Source: Sphingomonas bisphenolicum (GTDB lineage: Bacteria; Pseudomonadota; Alphaproteobacteria; Sphingomonadales; Sphingomonadaceae). From it: 64,000 bases of DNA. Where the stretch lies: contig NZ_AP018817.1 in NCBI RefSeq assembly GCF_024349785.1, forward strand, positions 2,139,501 through 2,203,500, written 5' to 3'. Shown here one piece after another: positions 1-9,300 of this stretch. Under the pieces are notes generated by a model. The model saw only the letters and a program-made list of their open reading frames with translations, did no database searches and was not told where the DNA came from. The position numbers and the translations under genes are program-made. The first letter of the stretch is position 1; each line of letters begins with the position of its first letter.

Positions 1-1242
1 GAAGGCAAGGTGAGCGAGGCGCAGGTCGACCTGGCCGTCCGCCGGATGCTGGACCTCAAATTCCGCGCCGGGCTGTTCGAGCATCCCTATGCCGATGCCG
101 CCGCGTCGGAAAAAATCACCAACAACACCGAAGCCCGCGCGCTGGCGCTCAAGGCCGCGCAACGCTCCATCACCCTGCTCAAGAATGACGGCATGCTGCC
201 GCTTAAGCCCGAAGGCACGATCGCGGTCATCGGCCCGAGCGCGGCCGTGGCGCGGCTTGGCGGCTATTATGGCCAGCCGCCGCACAGCGTCTCGATCCTC
301 GAAGGAATCAAGGCCAAGGTCGGTGGCAAGGCCAACATCGTCTTCGCGCAGGGCGTGAAGATCACCGAAAATGACGACTGGTGGGAGGACAGCGTCACAA
401 AGTCCGATCCCGCGGAGAATCGCAAGCTGATCGCGCAGGCGGTCGAGGCTGCCAGAGGCGTGGACCATATCGTCCTGACGCTGGGCGACACCGAACAGTC
501 GAGCCGCGAAGGCTGGGCCGATAATCATCTGGGCGACCGTCCCAGCCTCGATCTGGTTGGCGAGCAGCAGGCGCTGTTCGATGCCTTGGAGGCGCTGGGC
601 AAGCCGATCACCGTCGTCCTCATCAACGGTCGCCCGGCCTCCACCGTGACGATCAGCGAGCAGGCCAACGCTATTCTCGAAGGCTGGTATCTGGGTGAGC
701 AGGGCGGCAACGCTGTCGCGGACGTGCTGTTCGGCGATGTGAACCCCGGCGCGAAGCTGCCCGTCACCGTACCCCGCTCGGTCGGGCAGCTGCCTATGTT
801 CTACAATGCCAAGCCCTCGGCGCGGCGCGGCTATTTGTTCGACACCACCGACCCGCTCTATCCCTTCGGTTTTGGCCTCAGCTACACAACATTCGACCTG
901 TCGCCCCCGCGTCTGGCCGCGGCCCGCATCGGCACGGGCGGCAAAACAACTGTCTCGGTCGATGTCCGCAACAGCGGCGGGCGGGAGGGCGACGAAGTCG
1001 TCCAGCTCTACATCCATGACAAGGTCAGCTCCGTCACGCGCCCGATCAAGGAATTGAAGGGCTTTCAGCGCATCACCCTGAAGCCCGGCGAAACCCGCAC
1101 CGTCACCTTCACCATCAGCCCCGAGAGCCTCCAGATGTGGAACGATCATATGGAGCGTGTCGTCGAACCGGGCGATTTCGAGATCATGACCGGCAACAGC
1201 TCGGTCGCGCTCCAGTCCGCGACGCTGACGGTGACGCCGTGA
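1..1242 (+). CDS. GH3 glycosidase (beta-xylosidase/beta-glucosidase type), C-terminal part
   Basis: The frame is open from the first base of the window, so the gene starts upstream and only its last 413 codons are present. The visible part is the C-terminal GH3 alpha/beta sandwich (LLKNDGMLPL, then AVIGPSA) followed by a fibronectin-III-like domain ending near the stop ([19 protein letters not shown]). The N-terminal barrel with the catalytic Asp is outside the window. The protein is a close paralogue of the complete GH3 gene that follows, with which it shares blocks such as GDTEQ-SREG and [13 protein letters not shown]. Its stop overlaps the next start by 4 bp (GTGA), so the pair is translationally coupled. 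Given the hexuronate genes downstream, release of xylose from (glucurono)xylo-oligosaccharides is the likely role. Exact substrate specificity cannot be read from the sequence. Confidence 0.9.
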   Translation, partial: EGKVSEAQVDLAVRRMLDLKFRAGLFEHPYADAAASEKITNNTEARALALKAAQRSITLLKNDGMLPLKPEGTIAVIGPSAAVARLGGYYGQPPHSVSILEGIKAKVGGKANIVFAQGVKITENDDWWEDSVTKSDPAENRKLIAQAVEAARGVDHIVLTLGDTEQSSREGWADNHLGDRPSLDLVGEQQALFDALEALGKPITVVLINGRPASTVTISEQANAILEGWYLGEQGGNAVADVLFGDVNPGAKLPVTVPRSVGQLPMFYNAKPSARRGYLFDTTDPLYPFGFGLSYTTFDLSPPRLAAARIGTGGKTTVSVDVRNSGGREGDEVVQLYIHDKVSSVTRPIKELKGFQRITLKPGETRTVTFTISPESLQMWNDHMERVVEPGDFEIMTGNSSVALQSATLTVTP

Positions 1243-3608
1243 GCCTCGCGCGTCGCCAGGCGCTCGGCCTGCTCGCTTCGACCTCGCTGTTCGCGGCGGC
1301 CCCGGCCGTGGCCGCAAAGGGGAAGGGGCCGCTCTACAAGGATGCCTCCGCGCCCATCGACCTGCGCGTCCGGGATCTGCTGGGCCGCATGACACTGGAG
1401 GAGAAGGTCGGCCAGATCATCGCGCTCTGGGCGACCAAGGCGGATATCATGGACGACCTGACCTTCTCGCCGACCAAGGCGAGCAAGGCCTATCCGAACA
1501 GCTTCGGCCAGATTACGCGCCCGTCCGATCGGCGCGGTGCGCCCGACGGGTCGCAGCAGGCCGGTGGCGTCGGCGCCCGCTGGCGCACCCCGGCCGACGC
1601 CGTCGCCTTCATCACCGCCGTCCAGACATGGGCGATCAAGGAGACGCGTCTCGGCATCCCGGTCCTCTTCCATGAAGAATCGCTGCACGGCTATATGGCA
1701 ACCGACGCGACCATGTTCCCGATGGCGATCGGCATGGCGGGCAGTTTCGACCGCCAGTTGATGCAGGATGTCCAGTCCGTCATCGCCCGCGAAGTCCGCG
1801 CCCGCGGCGTCCATCTGGCGCTGTCGCCGGTGGTGGACATCGCCCGCGATCCGCGCTGGGGCCGGATCGAGGAAACCTTCGGCGAAGACCCTTATCTCTG
1901 CGGCGAAATGGGCGTCGCGGCGGTGCTAGGTCTGCAAGGCGAGAGCAAACAGCTTGGCCCGGACAAGGTCATGGCGACGCTCAAACATATGACCGGCCAT
2001 GGCCAGCCTCAGAGTGGCGAGAATGTCGCGCCAGCGCCGATCAGCCAGCGCGAACTGCGCGAGAATTTCTTCCCGCCCTTCCGTCAGGTCGTGAAGCGCA
2101 CCGGCATCGCTGCCGTCATGCCGTCCTACAATGAAATCGATGGCGTGCCGTCGCACCAGAATAAGTGGCTGCTCGGCGACATTTTGCGCGGCGAATGGCA
2201 TTTCGACGGCGCGGTGGTCAGCGATTATGGCGCGGTCCACGAACTCGACACTATCCACCATGTTCAGCCCGACCCGGAGGCATCGGCCCGCGCCGCCCTT
2301 CGCGCCGGCGTCGATTGCGAGTTGCCCGATGGCCAGACCTATCGGACGCTCGTGGAACAGGTCCGCGCGGGCAAAGTGCCCCTCGAAGCGGTCGACATCG
2401 CCTGCACGCGCATGTTGACGCTCAAGTTCCGCGCGGGCCTGTTCGAAAATCCCTGGCCGCGCCGCGACCATGACACGTTGACCGGCAATGCGGAGGCGCG
2501 CGCGCTCGCGCTCAAGGCCGCGCACAAGTCGATCGCGCTGCTCAAGAATGACGGCACGCTGCCGCTCGCTGCTGGCGCGCACAAGCGGGTCGCGGTGATC
2601 GGCCCCAATGCCGCCATCGCGCGATTGGGCGGCTATTCTTCCATTCCCCGGCAGGACGTGTCTTTGCTGGAAGGGGTGAAGGCCAAGCTCAAGGGCAAGG
2701 CGGAGGTCGTCCATGCGCAGGGCGTCTTCATCACCCAGAGCGAGGATCGCTCGGTCGATGAAGTCTATCTGGCCGATCCCGCCAAGAACCGCCAGTTGAT
2801 CGCAGAGGCGGTCGAAGTCGCTAAGGGCGCTGATATCATCCTGCTCGCCATCGGCGACACCGAACAGACCAGCCGCGAAGGCTTTGCCAGGAACCATCTG
2901 GGCGATCGCACCAGCCTCGACCTGGTCGGCGAACAGAATGAATTGTTCGCGGCGATCAAGGCGACCGGCAAGCCCGTCGTGGTCTGCGCGATCAATGGCC
3001 GTCCGCCCAGCTATCCGACCGTGGTAGACGGGGCCAATGCGCTGCTGGAATGCTGGTATCCGGGGCAGGAGGGCGGCACCGCCATGGCGGATATCCTGTT
3101 CGGCGACGTCAACCCAGGGGCGAAGCTGCCTGTCACCGTTGCGCGCGACGCGGGGCAAATCCCGATCTTCTACAACCGCAAGCCCAGCGCCCGGCGTGGC
3201 TATGTGTTCGAGGATATCAGCCCGCTCTTCCCATTCGGATATGGCCTTAGCTACACGAAGTTCGAGTTTGGAAAACCACGACTTTCCTCACCGCGCATCG
3301 GTGTGGGGGGCAGCGTCACGGTCGAAGTCGATGTGCGCAATATGGGGACAAGGGCAGGGGACGAGGTCGTCCAGCTCTATGTTCATGATCAGGTCGCCAG
3401 CGTCACTCGCCCGATCAAGGAATTGAAGGGCTTCGAGCGCGTCACTCTTGCGCCCGGCGAAACGACGACCGTGCGCATTCCGCTTGGCCCCGACGCCTTC
3501 AGCTTATGGAACCTCGACATGGAAGAGGTCGTCGAACCCGGCCTCTTCGACATCATGGTCGGACCCGATAGCCAGAATCTCCAGACCATCACGCTCGAAA
3601 TCATCTGA
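1239..3608 (+). CDS. GH3 glycosidase, probable periplasmic beta-xylosidase
   Basis: This is a complete 789-aa GH3 enzyme that hydrolyses terminal beta-linked sugars. I chose the GTG at 1239, which overlaps the previous stop as GTGA. It is followed directly by a twin-arginine-like signal ([13 protein letters not shown], then a hydrophobic stretch ending AVAA). An in-frame ATG at 1137 would add 34 residues that are antisense-like and would hide the signal. The catalytic nucleophile is Asp329 in VVSDYGAV. The (alpha/beta)8 barrel is followed by the alpha/beta sandwich ([10 protein letters not shown]) and a C-terminal fibronectin-III-like domain. It is a tandem paralogue of the upstream gene. The neighbouring glucuronate pathway points to glucuronoxylan fragments as substrate. 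Beta-glucosidase activity is the alternative. Confidence 0.92.
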   Translation: MSLARRQALGLLASTSLFAAAPAVAAKGKGPLYKDASAPIDLRVRDLLGRMTLEEKVGQIIALWATKADIMDDLTFSPTKASKAYPNSFGQITRPSDRRGAPDGSQQAGGVGARWRTPADAVAFITAVQTWAIKETRLGIPVLFHEESLHGYMATDATMFPMAIGMAGSFDRQLMQDVQSVIAREVRARGVHLALSPVVDIARDPRWGRIEETFGEDPYLCGEMGVAAVLGLQGESKQLGPDKVMATLKHMTGHGQPQSGENVAPAPISQRELRENFFPPFRQVVKRTGIAAVMPSYNEIDGVPSHQNKWLLGDILRGEWHFDGAVVSDYGAVHELDTIHHVQPDPEASARAALRAGVDCELPDGQTYRTLVEQVRAGKVPLEAVDIACTRMLTLKFRAGLFENPWPRRDHDTLTGNAEARALALKAAHKSIALLKNDGTLPLAAGAHKRVAVIGPNAAIARLGGYSSIPRQDVSLLEGVKAKLKGKAEVVHAQGVFITQSEDRSVDEVYLADPAKNRQLIAEAVEVAKGADIILLAIGDTEQTSREGFARNHLGDRTSLDLVGEQNELFAAIKATGKPVVVCAINGRPPSYPTVVDGANALLECWYPGQEGGTAMADILFGDVNPGAKLPVTVARDAGQIPIFYNRKPSARRGYVFEDISPLFPFGYGLSYTKFEFGKPRLSSPRIGVGGSVTVEVDVRNMGTRAGDEVVQLYVHDQVASVTRPIKELKGFERVTLAPGETTTVRIPLGPDAFSLWNLDMEEVVEPGLFDIMVGPDSQNLQTITLEII

Positions 3609-3622
3609 ACAGGACCGCTCAA

Positions 3623-4834
3623 ATGCCTAAGATTATTGATGCCAAGGTCATCGTTACCAGCCCCGGCCGCAACTTCGTCACGCTGAAGATCATTACGGAC
3701 GAAGGCGTCTACGGCCTCGGCGACGCGACGCTGAATGGCCGTGAACTCTCGGTTGCTTCCTATCTTCAGGACCATGTCATCCCTTGCCTGATCGGTCGTG
3801 ACGCGCACCGGATCGAGGATATCTGGCAGTATCTGTACAAGGGTGCCTATTGGCGTCGCGGTCCCGTCACCATGTCGGCCATCGCCGCCGTCGATACCGC
3901 GCTCTGGGATATCAAGGGCAAGATCGCGGGCCTGCCGGTCTATCAACTGCTGGGCGGGGCGAGCCGCGAAAGCGTCATGGTCTATGGCCATGCCAATGGC
4001 ACCACGATCGAGGATACGGTCAAGACCGCGTTGGAATATCAGGCGCAGGGGTACAAGGCGATCCGCATCCAGTGCGGCGTGCCGGGCATGGCGTCCACCT
4101 ATGGCGTGTCCAAGGACAAATATTTCTACGAACCGGCCGACGCCGACTTACCGACGGAAAATGTGTGGAATACCAGCAAGTATCTCCGCATTGTTCCCGA
4201 ACTGTTTAAAGCGGCGCGTGAAGCGCTGGGCTGGGACGTCCACCTGCTCCACGACATCCATCACCGCCTGACCCCGATCGAAGCCGGTCGCCTTGGCAAG
4301 GATCTGGAGCAATATCGCCCCTTCTGGCTGGAAGACGCGACCCCGGCGGAAAATCAGGAAGCCTTCAAGCTGATCCGCCAGCACACCACGACGCCGCTGG
4401 CCGTAGGCGAGATCTTCAACTCGATCCATGATTGCCGCGAACTGATCGAAAACCAGCTTATCGATTATATACGCGCCACCGTGGTCCATGCGGGCGGCAT
4501 CAGCCACCTGCGCAAGATCGCCAATCTGGCCGACCTTTATCAGGTCCGCACCGGCTGCCACGGCGCGACCGACCTGTCGCCGGTCTGCATGGCCGCGGCG
4601 CTGCATTTCGACCTCAGCGTTCCCAACTTCGGCGTGCAGGAATATATGCGCCATACGCCCGAAACCGATGCCGTATTCCCCCATGCCTACAGCTTTGCCG
4701 ACGGCGCGATGCATCCGGGCGAGGCGCCGGGTCTGGGCGTCGATATCGACGAGGACCTGGCCGCCAAATATGAATATAATCGCGCCTTCCTGCCGGTGAA
4801 CCGGCTGGAAGACGGCACCATGTTCAACTGGTGA
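3623..4834 (+). CDS. manD: D-mannonate dehydratase, enolase superfamily
   Basis: ManD dehydrates D-mannonate to 2-keto-3-deoxy-D-gluconate, the last step of glucuronate breakdown encoded here. The 403-aa protein closely resembles the characterised Novosphingobium aromaticivorans enzyme. The general acid/base pair is visible as Arg148 and Tyr160, and the Mg2+ ligands as Asp211, Glu237 (WLEDATP) and Glu263 (VGEIFN), with His213 in DIHHR. All are offset by one from the published numbering as I recall it. The gene starts 14 bp after the GH3 stop, with AGGA upstream, so it belongs to the same operon. This family replaces the unrelated UxuA-type mannonate dehydratase. Function is assigned with high confidence because UxaC and UxuB are encoded nearby. 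Confidence 0.95.
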   Translation: MPKIIDAKVIVTSPGRNFVTLKIITDEGVYGLGDATLNGRELSVASYLQDHVIPCLIGRDAHRIEDIWQYLYKGAYWRRGPVTMSAIAAVDTALWDIKGKIAGLPVYQLLGGASRESVMVYGHANGTTIEDTVKTALEYQAQGYKAIRIQCGVPGMASTYGVSKDKYFYEPADADLPTENVWNTSKYLRIVPELFKAAREALGWDVHLLHDIHHRLTPIEAGRLGKDLEQYRPFWLEDATPAENQEAFKLIRQHTTTPLAVGEIFNSIHDCRELIENQLIDYIRATVVHAGGISHLRKIANLADLYQVRTGCHGATDLSPVCMAAALHFDLSVPNFGVQEYMRHTPETDAVFPHAYSFADGAMHPGEAPGLGVDIDEDLAAKYEYNRAFLPVNRLEDGTMFNW

Positions 4835-4885
4835 TCGACATGATCGGCTCATCTTCTCAGCCCCGGACTTTCACGCCACTTACTT

Positions 4886-4947
4886 CCGTTCGTGCTGAGC
4901 CTGTCGAAGCACGCGTGCGCGCCCTTCGACAGGCTCAGGGCGAACGG
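4886..4947. repeat. REP-like imperfect palindrome
   Basis: Two 24-base arms (4886-4909 and 4924-4947) are inverted copies that match at 22 of 24 positions. Each contains the core GAGCCTGTCGAAG, separated by a 14-base loop. It lies between manD and the transporter gene. Elements with this core are scattered through many sphingomonad genomes. I saw no second copy in this window. The hairpin has no T-run, so it is not a classical terminator, though it could affect mRNA stability between the two genes. Confidence 0.75.
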
Positions 4948-4979
4948 ATGTGGGTAGTGTCAGGCGAGAGGATGAGCCG

Positions 4980-6281
4980 ATGAGCACTGCCATTCCCAAA
5001 CCCTCCGGCCCACCCAAGCCGTCAGGCAAAGTTCGCTGGATCGTCTGCGGCCTGCTCTTCGCGGCTGTCGTGCTCAGCTATATCGACCGGCTCGTCCTGC
5101 CGACGCTCAAGCCCGATCTTCAGGCCCGTTATGGCTGGAGCGAGAGCGGCTATGCCGATCTGGCCATCTGGTTCCAGGCGGGCTACGGCATCGCCTATGT
5201 GTTTTTCGGTCGCCTGATCGACAGGATCGGCGCGCGGACAGGCTATGCGCTGGCCGTGTCGCTGTGGACGATCGGCCATGTCGCGCACATCTTCTTCACC
5301 TCGACGGCGGGAATGCTGATCGCCCGCATCCCGCTCGCGATCGGGGAGGCGGGAACATTCCCCGCCGCCATCGCCGCGACCAATGAATGGTTCCCCAAGA
5401 AGGAACGGGCGCTGGCCATCGGCATCTTCAATGCCGGGTCCAATGTCGGGGCGATCCTGACGCCGTTGTTCGTCCCGATCATCGCGGTGACGCTGGGCTG
5501 GCGCTGGGCCTTCATCCTGACCGGCCTGCTGACGGTCCTGTGGCTCGCGGCATGGCTGAGCTTCTATCGCCGCCCGCGCGAAAAGACGAGCCTCAGTCCG
5601 CAGGAGCTGGCCTGGATCGAAACCGATCCGGTTGAAGAAAAGCGCCCGGTCAAATGGTCGACCCTGTTCCGCCATCGCCAGACCTGGGCCTATATGTCGG
5701 GTCGCTTCCTGATCGATCCAGTCTGGTGGACTTTCCTCTTCTGGCTGCCCGATTTCTTCAACAAGCAATATGGCGTGAAGATGCTCGATTTCGGGCCACC
5801 GCTGATCGCTGTCTATCTGATGGCGGATGTCGGGTCGGTCGCGGGCGGCTGGGCTTCCTCGCGCTTCATGGGGCGGGGCTGGAGCCTCAACCGCTCGCGC
5901 AAGAGCGCCATGTTCCTGGCCGCGCTCTGCGCCGTGCCGATCGCCTTTGCCGCCAGCGCGCCGTCCATGTGGATCGCCGTTGGCCTGATCGGCCTCGCCT
6001 GCGCCGGACATCAGGGCTTTTCCGCCAATCTCTACGCGCTGCCCGGTGACGTGTTTCCCCGCTGGATGGCCGGGTCGGTCGTCGGCCTGGGCGGCCTGTC
6101 GGGTGCGGTCGGCGGCATGTTGATGGCCAAGTTCGCCGGCGTGATCCTGGAGAGGATCGGTAGCTTCGGCCCGATCTTTGCGGTCGCCTCCGTCGCTTAT
6201 CTGATCGCGCTGGCGGTCATCCACTTCCTGCTGCCCCGCTATCAGCCGGTGGTCGCCTCTGTTCCCGGAAATCCCGCATGA
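4980..6281 (+). CDS. MFS hexuronate transporter, ExuT-like (ACS family)
   Basis: This 433-aa major facilitator has about twelve hydrophobic segments and the family A-motif GRLIDRIGAR after TM2. YIDRLVLPTLKPDLQ in TM1 is typical of the anion:cation symporter family that imports glucuronate and galacturonate. I chose the ATG at 4980, preceded by GAGAGG. A GTG at 4950 would add ten charged residues lying inside the edge of the REP-like repeat. Its stop overlaps the uxaC start by 4 bp (ATGA). Position between manD and uxaC makes D-glucuronate or a related hexuronate the likely substrate. A broader sugar-acid specificity cannot be excluded. Confidence 0.88.
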   Translation: MSTAIPKPSGPPKPSGKVRWIVCGLLFAAVVLSYIDRLVLPTLKPDLQARYGWSESGYADLAIWFQAGYGIAYVFFGRLIDRIGARTGYALAVSLWTIGHVAHIFFTSTAGMLIARIPLAIGEAGTFPAAIAATNEWFPKKERALAIGIFNAGSNVGAILTPLFVPIIAVTLGWRWAFILTGLLTVLWLAAWLSFYRRPREKTSLSPQELAWIETDPVEEKRPVKWSTLFRHRQTWAYMSGRFLIDPVWWTFLFWLPDFFNKQYGVKMLDFGPPLIAVYLMADVGSVAGGWASSRFMGRGWSLNRSRKSAMFLAALCAVPIAFAASAPSMWIAVGLIGLACAGHQGFSANLYALPGDVFPRWMAGSVVGLGGLSGAVGGMLMAKFAGVILERIGSFGPIFAVASVAYLIALAVIHFLLPRYQPVVASVPGNPA

Positions 6282-7693
6282 CCAAGACGCTCAGCCTTCA
6301 TCCCGATCGCCTTTTCCCGTCCGATCCCGCGACCCGCGACATCGCCCGCCGCCTCTATGCGAGCGTGAAGGATCTGCCGATCGTGTCGCCGCACGGCCAT
6401 ACCGATCCGCGCTGGTTCGCCTATGACGAGCCGTTCGCCAATCCGGCGGAATTGCTGATCGTGCCGGACCATTATGCTTTCCGCATGTTGATGAGCCAGG
6501 GCGTCAAGCTGGAGGATCTGGGCATCCCGACCGTGGATGGCAGCGCCACGGCCAGCGATCCGCGCGCCATCTGGCGCCTCTTTGCCGAGCGTTATCATCT
6601 GTTCCGGGGCACGCCCACGCGCATGTGGATGGACTGGGTCTTCGCCGAAGCCTTCGGCATCGACGTGCAGTTGAACGCGGACACCGCCGATCATTATTAC
6701 GACATCATCGACGCCGCGCTGAAGACCGATGCCTTCCGCCCGCGCGCCTTGTTCGAACGTTATAATATCGAAGTGATCGCCACGACCGAAGGGCCGCTCG
6801 ATCCGCTCGACCATCATCGCGCGATCCGGGCGTCCGGCTGGGATGGCAAGGTCATCACCGCCTATCGCCCCGACCCGGTGCTCGACCCCGACGATCCGCG
6901 CTTCATCGCCAACGTCCAGCGCTTCTGCGCCATGGCGGGCGAGGATGTGGACAGTTTTGCCGGCTATCTGCGCGCGCATGAAAAGCGCCGCGCTGATTTC
7001 CGCGCGGCGGGCGCGACATCGACCGACCATGGCCATCCGTCCGCCTTCACCGCCAACCTGCCGCGCGAAGAGATCGAAGCTCTGTACGCCAGGGTCATGA
7101 CCGGCCCGGTCACCGCGCGGGACGCGGAGCTGTTCCGTGGCCATATGCTGACCGAAATGGCGCGGATGTCGATCGACGACGGCATGGTGATGCAGTTGCA
7201 TCCCGGCGTCCATCGCAGCCACAATGCCGCCGTGCTGGCCCGTTTCGGCAAGGACAAGGGCGGCGATATCCCCACCGCCGGTGAATTCGTGCAGGCGCTC
7301 AAGCCGCTGCTCGACGTTTATGGCAATGATCCGTGCCTGACGCTGATCCTCTTCACCCTGGACGAGGATGTCTATGCGCGCGAGCTGGCGCCGCTGGCCG
7401 GCCACTATCCAGCGCTCAAGCTGGGGCCGCCCTGGTGGTTCCATGACAGTCCGGAAGGGATGCGCCGTTTCCGCGAGCGGATGACGGAAACGGCAGGCTT
7501 CTACAATACGGTCGGCTTCAACGACGACACTCGCGCCTTCCTGTCGATCCCGGCTCGTCATGACGTCGCCCGCCGCATGGATTGCGCCTGGCTCGCCCAG
7601 TTGGTCGCCGAACATCGGCTGGAGGAGGATGAGGCGTTCGAATTGGCGCGTGCGCTGGCCTATGACCTTGCCAAGACGGCATACAAGCTGTGA
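6278..7693 (+). CDS. uxaC: Glucuronate isomerase
   Basis: UxaC isomerises D-glucuronate to D-fructuronate (and D-galacturonate to D-tagaturonate) in the cytoplasm. The 471-aa protein has the normal family length. It carries the N-terminal metal-site motif SPHGHTDPRWF, with LLIVPDHYAFRML close behind, and a C-terminal region ending in the conserved HDVARRM. It overlaps the transporter stop by 4 bp upstream and the uxuB start by 4 bp downstream, so the three genes are translated as a coupled unit. No anomaly was seen. Confidence 0.96.
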   Translation: MTKTLSLHPDRLFPSDPATRDIARRLYASVKDLPIVSPHGHTDPRWFAYDEPFANPAELLIVPDHYAFRMLMSQGVKLEDLGIPTVDGSATASDPRAIWRLFAERYHLFRGTPTRMWMDWVFAEAFGIDVQLNADTADHYYDIIDAALKTDAFRPRALFERYNIEVIATTEGPLDPLDHHRAIRASGWDGKVITAYRPDPVLDPDDPRFIANVQRFCAMAGEDVDSFAGYLRAHEKRRADFRAAGATSTDHGHPSAFTANLPREEIEALYARVMTGPVTARDAELFRGHMLTEMARMSIDDGMVMQLHPGVHRSHNAAVLARFGKDKGGDIPTAGEFVQALKPLLDVYGNDPCLTLILFTLDEDVYARELAPLAGHYPALKLGPPWWFHDSPEGMRRFRERMTETAGFYNTVGFNDDTRAFLSIPARHDVARRMDCAWLAQLVAEHRLEEDEAFELARALAYDLAKTAYKL

Positions 7694-9159
7694 GCCGCCT
7701 GTCCATCACCACCCTCGCGCAACTGCCCGCCGACATCACGCCGCCGGCCTATGACCGCGCCGCCGTGACCTGCGGCGTCGTCCATATCGGCATTGGCGCC
7801 TTCCATCGTGCACACCAGGCGGTGGTCTTCGACGATGCCCTCAATGCCGGCGACCTGCGTTGGGGCGTCATCGCCGCTTCGCTGCGGTCGCCCGGCGTGC
7901 GCGACCAGATGCAGCCACAGGATGGCCTCTACACAATGCTTGTGCGCGATGGCGCGACGGAACGAGCGCGCCTGATCGGCGCGGTCCGGCATGTCATCGT
8001 CGCGCCGGAAGAGCCGCAGGCGCTGCTCGCGGCGCTGGCCTCCCCGGACACGCATATCGTGACGCTCACCATCACGGAAAAGGGCTACAAGCTGGACCCC
8101 GCGACCGGAATGTTGAACGAAAGCGATCCGCAACTCGCCGCCGACCTCATCTCGCTCGATAGTCCGCAGACCGCGCCCGGCTATCTGGTCGCCGCGCTGG
8201 CCCTGCGCCGCGCCGCCGGCCTTGCGCCCTTCACCGCGATCAGCTGCGACAACCTCCCGCATAATGGCGCGCGCCTGCGCAATGCCGTGCTGGAACTGGC
8301 ACGGCGGCACGACGCCGGTCTGGCCGACTGGATCGCAGAGCATGGCGCTTTCCCCGAAACCATGGTCGATCGCATCGTGCCGGCGACCACGCCCGAAGAC
8401 ATCGCCATGCAGACCGAACGGCTCGGCGTCGAAGACCGGGCGATGGTCAAGACCGAACCCTTCCTGCAATGGGTGATCGAGGATCGTTTCTGCAATCTGC
8501 GCCCGGATTTCGGGGCAGGGGTCCAATTGACCGCGGCCGTTGCGCCATGGGAAGAGGCGAAGCTGCGCCTGTTGAACGGCGCGCATAGCGGCATCGCCTA
8601 TCTGGGCGGTCTGGCCGGTATCGACCATGTCCATGAGGTGCTGGCCCTGCCCGAAGCCCGGCATTTCGTGGAAAGGCTCTGGGACGAGGCGGAAACGACG
8701 CTGTCGCCGCCGGCCGAGCTGGACGTCGCAGCCTATCGCCGCGAGCTGATGGCGCGCTTCGACAATCCGACGCTGCGCCACCGCACGCGCCAGATCGCCA
8801 TGGACGGATCGCAGAAACTGCCGCAACGGCTTCTCGCTCCCATCGCCGCGCGCCTCGAGGCGGGGCAGGGGATCGATGCCCTCTCGCTCGCCGTCGCAGC
8901 CTGGATTCGCTGGCAGGCCGGTCGAGACGACGAAGGCGACACCTATAAGGTGGACGACCCGCTCGCCGCCCTGCTCGCCGGCGCTCTGGAAAGTGCGCGC
9001 ACCCCGTCCGATCGCGTCGCCGCCATCCTGTCTTTCGATGCCGTGGTTCCGCCCGAGTTGGCCGAGGATGCGCAACTCAATGCGTCGCTCACCCATTGGC
9101 TGACAATGATCGAAACGCGTGGCGCTAAAGGGGCGCTCATGGCCTTCGTGTCACGCTGA
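7690..9159 (+). CDS. uxuB: Fructuronate reductase (mannitol dehydrogenase family)
   Basis: This enzyme reduces D-fructuronate to D-mannonate with NADH, feeding ManD. The 489-aa protein is a polyol-specific long-chain dehydrogenase. The nucleotide-binding N-terminus has HIGIGAFHRAHQAV, and the catalytic signature KLRLLNGAH fits the family pattern K-x4-N-x2-H. Translation starts at GTG 7690 inside the uxaC stop (GTGA). With uxaC and manD it completes the glucuronate to 2-keto-3-deoxygluconate route. KDG kinase and aldolase are not in the window. Mannitol dehydrogenase activity is the alternative, but the context argues for fructuronate. Confidence 0.93.
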   Translation: MSRLSITTLAQLPADITPPAYDRAAVTCGVVHIGIGAFHRAHQAVVFDDALNAGDLRWGVIAASLRSPGVRDQMQPQDGLYTMLVRDGATERARLIGAVRHVIVAPEEPQALLAALASPDTHIVTLTITEKGYKLDPATGMLNESDPQLAADLISLDSPQTAPGYLVAALALRRAAGLAPFTAISCDNLPHNGARLRNAVLELARRHDAGLADWIAEHGAFPETMVDRIVPATTPEDIAMQTERLGVEDRAMVKTEPFLQWVIEDRFCNLRPDFGAGVQLTAAVAPWEEAKLRLLNGAHSGIAYLGGLAGIDHVHEVLALPEARHFVERLWDEAETTLSPPAELDVAAYRRELMARFDNPTLRHRTRQIAMDGSQKLPQRLLAPIAARLEAGQGIDALSLAVAAWIRWQAGRDDEGDTYKVDDPLAALLAGALESARTPSDRVAAILSFDAVVPPELAEDAQLNASLTHWLTMIETRGAKGALMAFVSR

Positions 9160-9167
9160 TCCGCAAA

Positions 9168-9181
9168 CGATATCGTTACCA
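9168..9181. promoter_or_regulatory. LacI-type operator-like palindrome, upstream copy
   Basis: CGATATCGTTACCA matches the site at 9237-9250 at 11 of 14 positions and has the same A-x-CG-x-T centre. Its centre lies 69 bp upstream of the second site, with the TTGACA box between them. This resembles paired operators for a LacI-family sugar regulator. The regulator itself is not encoded in the window. Confidence 0.45.
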
Positions 9182-9200
9182 TATGTTGCATTTCGGCAAC

Positions 9201-9228
9201 TTGACAAAAGCCGCAGCGCGTATATTGC
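9201..9228 (+). promoter_or_regulatory. Candidate promoter of the TonB receptor gene
   Basis: A perfect TTGACA lies at 9201-9206. A weak -10 candidate, TATTGC, lies at 9223-9228 (16-bp spacer). The downstream operator-like palindrome starts just after it, where a bound repressor would block initiation. Assignment is by sequence only. Confidence 0.45.
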
Positions 9229-9236
9229 AGAGATAG

Positions 9237-9250
9237 TGATAGCGCTACCA
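9237..9250. promoter_or_regulatory. LacI-type operator-like palindrome, downstream copy
   Basis: TGATAGCGCTACCA is a near-perfect palindrome around GCGC. The half-sites TGATAGC and TGGTAGC differ at one base. It lies immediately downstream of the candidate promoter and 50 bp before the receptor start. The form resembles LacI-family operators that control xylose and related sugar genes in alphaproteobacteria. Confidence 0.6.
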
Positions 9251-9300
9251 GTTTACGCCCACCGGAGAGTCGGGGGCGGCGCTCAGGAGAGGATTAGTTC

